In this document: positions 1 to 5,381 of the stretch, one piece after another | Position numbering within the stretch: position 1 is the first letter of the stretch | How the letters are laid out: every line of letters begins with the position of its first letter | Origin: Clostridiales bacterium | Lineage (GTDB): Bacteria; Bacillota; Clostridia; Peptostreptococcales; JAAYPU01 | NCBI GenBank assembly: GCA_012519645.1 | Contig: JAAYPU010000134.1 | Coordinates: 1 to 5,392 of the forward strand | DNA: 5,392 nt | Reading direction: 5' to 3' | Program-made: the position numbers and the translations under genes | The notes under the pieces: model-generated | The model's database searches: none | Told to the model about the DNA's origin: nothing | The model's input: only the letters and a program-made list of their open reading frames with translations

Positions 1-540
1 GCCAAATTTTGTTTCATGTGTGCCGGTCTCGTTTCCCTTCACAACTCCCGTTGAAACCTCGGGAACAAACCGAACTGTTACATTTGCTTTTTTATCGAGC
101 CTTTTGGCAGTTTCTATAATTCTTTTCATCTCAAAGAGCGAGTCTACATTAATAGATTTAATTCCTTGATTAATTGCATATTCCAATTCGGATACTGTTT
201 TTGCAACTCCGTTAAAAATAATCTGTTCGGGAGTAAATCCTGCATATAAAGCTTTATATAGCTCCCCGCCCGAATTTACCTCTATATCACTGCCTGCCTC
301 TCTGATGATTTGAAGGTTGGCAATTGTCGCTTCGCATTTCGATGCATAATGAAGAGTCGTATTCGGATGATAATGTCTGAAAGCATCCAGTATTTCACGA
401 ACATTCTCTTTTAATCTTCTTTCTGAAAATACATAAACAGGTGTTCCGTAGTTTTTTGCTATCTCTACTAAATCTTTGCCATCAAAGAATAAATGTCCGC
501 CTTTAGTTTCTAATAATGGGTAATTGACCATATGGCTCAT
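1..540 (-). CDS. LysA-like PLP-dependent (diaminopimelate/ornithine-type) decarboxylase, N-terminal part
   Basis: This is the first 180 codons of a fold-type III (alanine-racemase-fold) group IV decarboxylase; the gene continues beyond the left edge. It opens with an N-terminal strand region (GHLFFDGKDLVEIAKNYGTP, residues 15-34) typical of diaminopimelate decarboxylases. The barrel then shows HYASK with the PLP Schiff-base lysine at K68, VNSGGELYKAL (88-98), IIFNGVAKT (107-115) and a TKFG motif at the window edge (177-180). The ATG at 538-540 is chosen because AGAGGAG (550-556) lies 9 nt upstream; the next ATG, three codons later, is too far from it. Family members remove CO2 from meso-diaminopimelate to give lysine, or act on related amino acids. 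The usual His of the H-x(5)-TG-x(4)-KFG region appears absent (RFVPEV...TG.HETKFG), so the substrate is uncertain and I give no gene symbol. It is probably transcribed alone, from the promoter at 825-854. Confidence 0.87.
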   Translation of the reverse strand, partial: MSHMVNYPLLETKGGHLFFDGKDLVEIAKNYGTPVYVFSERRLKENVREILDAFRHYHPNTTLHYASKCEATIANLQIIREAGSDIEVNSGGELYKALYAGFTPEQIIFNGVAKTVSELEYAINQGIKSINVDSLFEMKRIIETAKRLDKKANVTVRFVPEVSTGVVKGNETGTHETKFG

Positions 541-549
541 GAGCTTAAT

Positions 550-556
550 CTCCTCT
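550..556 (-). promoter_or_regulatory. Ribosome binding site of the LysA-like gene
   Basis: AGAGGAG on the minus strand, 9 nt before the ATG at 538-540. It decides the start in favour of this ATG over the in-frame ATG at 529-531. Confidence 0.75.
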
Positions 557-767
557 ATATAAATAATTATCTAGTATACATATCTATTCTCTTCATATTC
601 TGATTCAATACGACATATATTACCTCATTTAATATAACAGAAATCATTACAGAAAAAAATATAAATATTTCTAAATTGAAACAATTTTTATTTTAAAAAA
701 TTTTTTGACCAATTCAGAGCTGATTCCATAGTTCTTTGCTTCACAAATAGGGCGAGCTAAGATTAAT

Positions 768-799
768 TAGAGTAAATTTCATATATGAAATTTACTCTA
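768..799. repeat. Perfect 32-bp palindrome in the decarboxylase leader
   Basis: Two 13-nt arms (TAGAGTAAATTTC and GAAATTTACTCTA) surround a self-complementary ATATAT centre, giving an uninterrupted 32-bp palindrome. No T-run follows on either strand, so it does not look like an intrinsic terminator. It lies about 20 to 51 nt downstream of the transcription start predicted from the promoter at 825-854. It could be a dimeric repressor operator or an RNA hairpin at the 5' end of the leader. The sequence is certain; the function is inferred. Confidence 0.85.
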
Positions 800-824
800 T
801 TACATATGTTTACCCAATAAAGTC

Positions 825-854
825 ATTTTAAAAATGTTTTTTGGATTTTGTCAA
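825..854 (-). promoter_or_regulatory. Predicted SigmaA promoter for the LysA-like gene
   Basis: On the minus strand, TTGACA (849-854) is followed after 18 nt by TAAAAT (825-830): a perfect -35 and a 5/6 match to the -10. It sits just downstream of the nifJ terminator, where a new transcription unit would be expected to start. Transcription would begin near 818, leaving a leader of about 278 nt before the decarboxylase start codon. Confidence 0.6.
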
Positions 855-894
855 AGCAGTTGGAACATTTACAGAAAAATATTGTTTGCAGCAT

Positions 895-923
895 AAAAAA
901 AGAATGCACCCTATTAGGTGCAT
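895..923 (-). terminator. Rho-independent terminator of nifJ
   Basis: On the minus strand a perfect 7-bp stem, ATGCACC / GGTGCAT, with a 6-nt loop (TAATAG) is followed after two bases by seven T. It begins 16 nt after the nifJ TAA stop at 940-942. It separates nifJ from the downstream decarboxylase gene. Confidence 0.87.
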
Positions 924-939
924 CCCTAAAATGCTTCTA

Positions 940-3900
940 TTACAGAACTTGTTTGTCAGCCAGATTTTTGTATGTCTGATATCTTTCTTTTGCACTTTTT
1001 TCGGCTTCTTCAAAGAGTTTTTCTCCTATTTCAGGGAATTCCTGAAGAAGACTCGTATATCTGACCTGTCCCATTAAAAAATCTTTAAAGCTCTTTGTTG
1101 GTTCTTTTGAATCTAAAACAAATGGATTCTTACCTTCTTCTTTAAGCTCAGGATTATATCTGTACAGATGCCAATAACCACTTTCAACGGCATCTTTAAT
1201 ATTTTCCTGTGCTTTGCCCATACCTTTACGTATACCATGATTTACGCAAGGCGAATAAGCGATGATGAGGGACGGACCATTATATTTTTCAGCTTCTTGA
1301 ATAGCTTTTAAAAACTGGTTCTGATTTGCTCCCAGACCTACTTGCGCTACATATACATAGCCATACGACATAGCCATCAGGCCAAGATCCTTCTTTTTAA
1401 TTTTTTTACCTGAAGCAGCAAACTTTGCAACTGCTGCCAAAGGAGTAGCTTTAGATGATTGTCCGCCGGTATTTGAATAGACTTCAGTATCATATACAAT
1501 GACATTGATGTCTTCTCCTGACGCAAGTACATGATCCAGTCCGCCGTAACCAATGTCGTATGCCCATCCGTCACCGCCGGAAATCCATATTGACTTCTTA
1601 ACCAGATAATCTTTTCTGTTTTTAATTTCCTATATCAATTCCTGCACTCTTGCATCCTTGGAATTTGATTTTTCAATAGCTTCAAGTACTTTTTGACTTG
1701 CTGCCTTTGATGCTTCCCCATCATTTTTAGCTAACAGCCATTGGTTGAATGCATCTTTCATTTCTTCATCAATATCCATTTGCAGCAGCTCGTTCATCGT
1801 GTCTGTCAGCTTCGCAACCATATGCTTACATGCAAGCGCCATACCATATCCGAATTCTGCATTATCTTCAAACAAGGAATTCGCCCATGCAGGTCCTTTT
1901 CCCTGAGCATCTTTTGTATAAGGTGTAGCAGGTGCGGAAGCTCCCCAAATAGATGAACATCCTGTTGCATTTGCAATTATCATTCTGTCACCGAATAACT
2001 GAGTAATAGCCTTCATATACGGCGTCTCACCACAGCCTGCACAAGCGCCATGGAATTCAAGATATGGCATTGCAAACTGGCTTCCTTTAACTGTAGTCTT
2101 ACTCATCAAATTATCTTTTACAGGAAGAGTTTTTACAAATTCCCAATTATCTGTTTCCTTCATTTGAGTTTCTATAGGTTTCGTAATAAGAGCTTTTTCT
2201 TTAGCCGGGCATATGTCGGCACAGTTTCCGCATCCGGTACAATCCAATGGTGTTACCTGTATTTTATAATGGTAGTTTTCCAGTCCTTTGCCTGCAGCTT
2301 TTATGGTTGTTAAACCATCCGGAGCATTTTTAAGCTCTTCGTCCGTCATCAGGAACGGCCTTATGGTCGCATGCGGGCAAACATAGGAGCATTGATTACA
2401 CTGAATACAATTATCCGGCTGCCACTCAGGCACATTGATTGCTATACCTCGTTTTTCATAAGCTGAAGTTCCATTAGGGAATGTACCGTCCGGTGCATCC
2501 ATAAACGTACTGACCGGAAGTTTATCTCCTTCAGTTCTGTTCATAGGGATCAGAACTTTTTCTATAAATTCGGGAACTTCTTTTTGGTTTCTTGCATCTT
2601 CCGGAGCATCTGCCCAATAAGCAGGCACTTCTATTTTAACAAGGTTATCTATACCTTTATCTACTGCCTGATAGTTCATTTGAAGTATTTTTTCGCCTTT
2701 TTTACCATATGCATCATCAATTGCTTCTTTTAAGTATTTTACCGCTTCATCTAAAGGTATTACTTTTGCAAGTTTAAAGAATGCAGCCTGCATGATCATA
2801 TTTATTCTGTTTCCGAGACCTATTTCACTTGCAATGCTTGTTGCATCGATTGTATAGAATTCTATATTATTTTGGGCTAAGTATCTCTTAATAGTACCCG
2901 GAAGATGATCATTCAATTCTTCTTTTGACCATTTGCAGTTCAATACAAATGTTCCGCCCTTTTTTAAACCCTTTAATAAATCATATTGATTTACATAGGA
3001 TTGATTATGACAAGCGATAAAATCCGACTCATCTATCAGATAAGTTGATTGAATCGGTTTTTTACCGAATCTTAAATGGGATATAGTAACCCCGCCTGAT
3101 TTTTTCGAGTCATAAGAGAAATAGCCTTGTGCATATAAATCTGTCTTATCTCCGATTATTTTGATTGCACTTTTATTGGCACCCACTGTCCCATCGGAAC
3201 CCAATCCCCAGAATTTACAGCGAATAGTTCCTTCCGGTTCGGTAACGATTTTTTGTGAAGCTTCTAATGACGTATATGTCACATCATCGTTGATACCAAT
3301 TGTAAATCTATTTTTGGGCTGTTCTTTCATAAGGTTTTCATAAACAGCAAGTATTTGTGTAGGTGTAGTATCCTTGGAGCCAAGACCGTATCTTCCTCCA
3401 ATTATCATTGGCGCATTTGGCATTTCATAGAACATTGTTCTAATATCTTGATAAAGAGGTTCTCCAATAGAACCCGGCTCTTTAGTCCTATCCAATACAG
3501 CAATTCTCTTTACAGTCTTTGGAAGCACATCTAATAAATATTGAGGAGCAAAAGGTCTGTAAAGTCTTACTTTAATGAGTCCGACTTTTTCTCCTTTTTG
3601 AAGTAAATAATTGATAGTTTCTTCAACAGTCTCTACAACAGAACCCATTGCTATAATAATATGTTCTGCTTCAGGATGACCAACATAGTTAAATGGCTTA
3701 TATTCCCTGCCTGTAATTTCGCTGATCTTTTTCATATAGTCAGCAACTATTTCCGGAACAGCTTCATAAAATTTGTTAGAGGCTTCTCTGCCTTGGAAAT
3801 ATATATCCGGATTTTGAGCAGTTCCCCTCGTTACAGGATGTTCCGGACTTAAAGCACTATCTCTGAATCTTTGAACAGCATCCATATCTATAAGCTTTTC

Positions 3901-4473
3901 AAAATTTTCATAATCAATAAGTTCTACTTTCTGAACTTCATGTGATGTTCTGAACCCATCAAAAAAATGCAGGAAAGGAACTCTTCCTTTTATTGCAGAT
4001 AAATGTGCGACACCTGCCAAGTCGGCTACTTCTTGTACCGAGCCTGAGGCCAGGAGTGCAAAACCTGTTTGTCTGGTTGCCATTACATCCTGATGGTCTC
4101 CGAATATAGACAGCGCATGAGCCGCTATTGCACGTGCACTTACATGAAATACAGCCGGCAATAGTTCACCTGCCATTTTATACATGTTAGGAATCATAAG
4201 AAGTAATCCTTGTGATGCAGTAAAAGTAGTCGTCAGGGCACCTGCCTGAAGGGCTCCATGAACAGCTCCTGCAGCGCCCGCCTCTGATTGCAGTTCAGAT
4301 ACTCTTACTTCTTGTCCAAAAATATTTTTATTGCCATAGGCTGCCCATTCATCAACGTTTTCCGCCATGGGCGAAGATGGAGTTATTGGATATATAGCTG
4401 CTACATCAGTAAATGCATATGATGCATATGCTGCAGCTGCATTACCATCCATTGTCTTCATTTTTTTAGCCAT
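940..4473 (-). CDS. nifJ: Pyruvate:ferredoxin (flavodoxin) oxidoreductase, interrupted by one in-frame TAG
   Basis: Cytoplasmic PFOR, which converts pyruvate + CoA + oxidised ferredoxin to acetyl-CoA + CO2 + reduced ferredoxin. The frame has 1178 codons, the usual size for a homodimeric single-chain PFOR. Domains in order: pyrimidine/TPP-side domain (YPITPSSPMAE 28-38, E64, catalytic-type R114); transketolase C-like domain (about 265-400); gamma-type domain (GLGSDGTVGANK 423-434); two [4Fe-4S] motifs (C689/692/695/699 and C745/748/751/755); TPP domain with proximal-cluster cysteines C811, C814, C839 and C1076; TPP/Mg motif GDGWAYDIGYGG (967-978) and TEVYSNTGGQ (996-1005). Codon 948 is TAG (1630-1632). 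Beyond it the frame stays open and conserved to TAA at 940-942, so no frameshift is involved. Start: ATG 4471-4473 with AAGGAGGA 5 nt upstream; an ATG 20 codons earlier lacks such a site and would add non-family residues. Whether full-length protein is made depends on reading through the TAG; otherwise this is a pseudogene. Confidence 0.96.
1630..1632 (-). other. In-frame amber (TAG) codon 948 inside nifJ
   Basis: The minus strand reads GAA TTG ATA TAG GAA ATT AAA, i.e. QELI-stop-EIKNRKDYLVKKS. The codon lies in a linker of the TPP domain, between C839 and the GDGWAYDIGYGG motif. A one-base change from GAG, CAG, AAG, TAT or TAC would give an ordinary residue here. No Shine-Dalgarno sequence or nearby ATG follows; the first in-frame ATG is codon 1033, well past the TPP motif. 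Independent translation of a functional C-terminal piece is therefore unlikely. Confidence 0.97.
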
Positions 4474-4478
4474 TATAA

Positions 4479-4486
4479 TCCTCCTT
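4479..4486 (-). promoter_or_regulatory. Ribosome binding site of nifJ
   Basis: AAGGAGGA on the minus strand, 5 nt before the ATG at 4471-4473. This strong match fixes the start at MAKKMKTMDG rather than at the upstream in-frame ATG at 4531-4533. Confidence 0.9.
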
Positions 4487-4529
4487 TTCTGTAATCCCCA
4501 TACACTAGTTTCTGTAATTATTTTTAAAA

Positions 4530-4732
4530 GCATACAATACTCTCATACAGACATCTTATGTATATACTCTAATATAAAATTATAGATATATTATTAGGAA
4601 AAAAACAATTTATCAATAGGAAGTTAACAAGTATACAATATACTTTGTTTTTTTGTGAGTTTTACATGTCTTTTTTAGCAGCCTTTAAAATTAAAGCAGA
4701 GAGAGTATTTCTTTATTATGAATACAATATAC
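4530..4732. promoter_or_regulatory. Three copies of an ATACAATA-centred motif upstream of nifJ
   Basis: The plus strand has GAATACAATATAC (4720-4732), GTATACAATATAC (4631-4643) and GCATACAATACTC (4530-4542), with exact ATACAATA cores at 4722, 4633 and 4532. The middle copy sits in an inverted repeat, AAGTATA-CAA-TATACTT (4629-4645), and adjoins GTTAAC (4623-4628). Together these look like candidate binding sites for a transcription factor controlling nifJ; the regulator is unknown. The rest of this roughly 270-base gap is A/T-rich with no gene. Confidence 0.4.
4579..4608 (-). promoter_or_regulatory. Possible proximal nifJ promoter
   Basis: On the minus strand TTGTTT (4603-4608), 18 nt, then a perfect TATAAT (4579-4584). 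The start would lie near 4572, giving a leader of about 100 nt. The -35 is weak and the region is extremely A/T-rich, so a chance match is quite possible. Confidence 0.35.
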
Positions 4733-4755
4733 ATACATTATAAAAAAAAAGTCAA
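4726..4755 (-). promoter_or_regulatory. Possible distal nifJ promoter overlapping the bofA terminator
   Basis: On the minus strand TTGACT (4750-4755), 18 nt, then TATATT (4726-4731), each a 5/6 match to consensus. It would give a leader of about 245 nt. The -35 is formed by the descending arm and first T of the bofA terminator, so the match may be a by-product of the terminator. Confidence 0.35.
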
Positions 4756-4766
4756 GCTTTCGCTTG
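4742..4766 (-). terminator. Probable rho-independent terminator of bofA
   Basis: On the minus strand a 5-bp stem, CAAGC / GCTTG, closed by a GAAA tetraloop, is followed by AC and nine T. It lies about 60 nt after the bofA TAA. The stem is short, but the stable GNRA loop and long T-run support it. Confidence 0.68.
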
Positions 4767-4825
4767 CAATTACTCAAAATGTTTGTATTTTTTGAATTTT
4801 CTTACAATTATTTTTCAGTACAATC

Positions 4826-5101
4826 TTAAAAAAGTATTTCACGTAAAAATGCCAGCATAGCGATCCCCGGAATACCTAACAGTCCGGTAACCAGTGCTGT
4901 AAATGGGTTTGTCGGAATGTAGAAATCAATATAATTTCCGATAAAATTAAGAATCAGGAGGGCTATTCCCCCTATAATTCCATTGATGAATAACTTGACA
5001 ATTATTTTAATAGGAACAAGCAGAATATATCCTATTACATACAGCAGAATCAAACCGAAAGCATAAGCTAATATAATACTGATTTCTATTCCTAAACCCA
5101 T
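4826..5101 (-). CDS. bofA: BofA-family protein (inhibitor of pro-SigmaK processing)
   Basis: Small integral membrane protein of 91 residues, close to the 87 of Bacillus subtilis BofA. Two hydrophobic helices are visible, about residues 6-30 and 36-57. The family's characteristic C-terminal region follows: IPTNPFTALVTGLLGIPGIA (62-81), then LREILF. In Bacillus, BofA sits in the membrane around the forespore and, with SpoIVFA, holds the SpoIVFB protease inactive until the forespore signals, delaying SigmaK activation; the same role here is inferred. The ATG at 5099-5101 has GAGGT (5109-5113) 7 nt upstream. A SigmaE-like promoter lies just above it, fitting mother-cell expression. In many Firmicutes bofA follows recR; here the upstream neighbour is a repeat-bearing gap and then a divergent gene. 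It ends in TAA and has its own terminator. Confidence 0.92.
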   Translation of the reverse strand: MGLGIEISIILAYAFGLILLYVIGYILLVPIKIIVKLFINGIIGGIALLILNFIGNYIDFYIPTNPFTALVTGLLGIPGIAMLAFLREILF

Positions 5102-5108
5102 ACCTCAT

Positions 5109-5113
5109 ACCTC
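5109..5113 (-). promoter_or_regulatory. Ribosome binding site of bofA
   Basis: GAGGT on the minus strand, 7 nt before the ATG. It is the first copy of a tandem TGAGGTA repeat (5101-5114); the second GAGGT directly abuts the start codon and is too close to serve. Confidence 0.65.
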
Positions 5114-5130
5114 ATTGATTTTATTACTAT

Positions 5131-5159
5131 ATTATATGCAATGAGACAAACAATATGAT
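5131..5159 (-). promoter_or_regulatory. SigmaE-like promoter of bofA
   Basis: On the minus strand TCATATT (5152-5158) matches the SigmaE -35 consensus KMATATT exactly. After 13 nt, CATATAAT (5131-5138) matches the -10 consensus CATACAMT at 7 of 8 positions. The spacer is one base shorter than the usual 14-15. Transcription would start near 5124, about 23 nt before the start codon, with the ribosome binding site inside the leader. In Bacillus subtilis bofA is a SigmaE-dependent gene. The same DNA also contains TATAAT (5131-5136), but no good SigmaA -35 pairs with it. Confidence 0.48.
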
Positions 5160-5172
5160 AGGGAATAGGGGA

Positions 5173-5186
5173 TAGAGGTTAGAGGT
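5173..5186. repeat. Tandem heptamer TAGAGGT x2
   Basis: Two exact adjacent copies of TAGAGGT, preceded by the related GGGGA/ATAGGG sequence. They form the left flank of the paired stem-loop units at 5202-5249. Confidence 0.7.
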
Positions 5187-5201
5187 CGTTGTTAACCAAT
5201 A

Positions 5202-5249
5202 GCTTCTTCGAAGCAATGTAAATATGCACCTGCGGTGCAGTGTAAGTTT
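5202..5249. repeat. Two 24-nt stem-loop repeat units with compensatory stems
   Basis: Unit 1 (5202-5225) is GCTTC-TTC-GAAGC followed by AATGTAA. Unit 2 (5226-5249) is GCACC-TGC-GGTGC followed by AGTGTAA. Each has a 5-bp stem with a 3-nt loop (6-bp in unit 2 if the flanking T and A pair), then a near-identical 7-nt tail, in exact 24-nt register. The two stem positions that differ are matched by compensating changes in the opposite arm. There is no U-run, so this is not a standard terminator. The function is unknown; it could be part of a dispersed intergenic repeat or a small structured RNA. Confidence 0.6.
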
Positions 5250-5254
5250 GAAAA

Positions 5255-5268
5255 TTAGGATTTAGGAT
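5255..5268. repeat. Tandem heptamer TTAGGAT x2
   Basis: Two exact adjacent copies of TTAGGAT on the right side of the paired stem-loops, mirroring the TAGAGGT pair on the left side. Short purine-rich heptamer repeats of this kind suggest a repetitive intergenic element. Confidence 0.65.
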
Positions 5269-5369
5269 TTAAGTGTATTCTTAAGAAGATGTATTGACAA
5301 TAAAAAAGTATGGTCATGTTGCACACTTTCCTATAGAATTTAGTTAACCAAAACAAAAATATAAATAGG

Positions 5370-5377
5370 AAGGTGAT
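5370..5377 (+). promoter_or_regulatory. Ribosome binding site of the right-edge gene
   Basis: AAGGTGAT, within AGGAAGGTGAT (5367-5377), matches the anti-Shine-Dalgarno end of 16S rRNA, with 4 nt between its last base and the ATG at 5382. The extended match makes a real gene start here likely. Confidence 0.7.
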
Positions 5378-5381
5378 ACAC

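Larger units (their letters stand above)
541..824 (-). other. Long gene-free leader region of the LysA-like gene
   Basis: This stretch is the predicted 5' untranslated region from about 818 to the start codon. It holds the 32-bp palindrome (768-799) and an A/T-rich inverted repeat (AAAAAA-TTTTTT around 695-706). It also holds a less AT-rich patch (688-756) that reads on the minus strand as a 22-codon open stub ending in TAA. I see no lysine-riboswitch, T-box or SAM-box signature, and no terminator hairpin before the ribosome binding site. A long leader suggests post-initiation control, but no known element is recognisable. Confidence 0.45.

Noticed and set aside
567..596. Nine-codon leader peptide (MKRIDMYTR, minus strand) just before the decarboxylase
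   Set aside because: It has no Shine-Dalgarno sequence, no run of a regulatory amino acid and no attenuator hairpin after it.
768..799. The 32-bp palindrome as a second terminator for nifJ
   Set aside because: No T-run follows on the minus strand, and a better terminator already lies at 895-923.
541..824. Lysine riboswitch or T-box in front of the LysA-like gene
   Set aside because: No conserved core sequences of either class and no terminator/antiterminator pair are visible.
828..1077. Short overlapping frames on both strands over the nifJ terminator
   Set aside because: They read through a clear terminator hairpin and the nifJ 3' end, and have no ribosome binding site.
940..1440. A separate C-terminal PFOR gene starting at TTG 1440
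   Set aside because: The codon is an internal Leu (residue 1012), has no ribosome binding site, and starts after the TPP motif, so it would not complement a truncated N-terminal protein.
1377..1574. A 65-codon minus-strand frame across the nifJ interruption zone, which might suggest a frameshifted gene
   Set aside because: It is in a different frame; the nifJ frame itself is continuous and conserved here except for the TAG.
1741..3852. Several plus-strand open frames of 60-90 codons opposite nifJ
   Set aside because: They are antisense shadows of a strongly conserved gene, with no ribosome binding sites and Cys/Phe-rich, non-protein-like composition.
4474..4533. An upstream in-frame ATG that would extend nifJ by 20 residues
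   Set aside because: It lacks a good ribosome binding site, and the extra residues run through the real Shine-Dalgarno sequence; MAKKMKTMDG at 4473 fits the family N-terminus.
5202..5249. CRISPR repeat fragment
   Set aside because: The two 24-nt units are directly adjacent with no spacers and are only about two-thirds identical.
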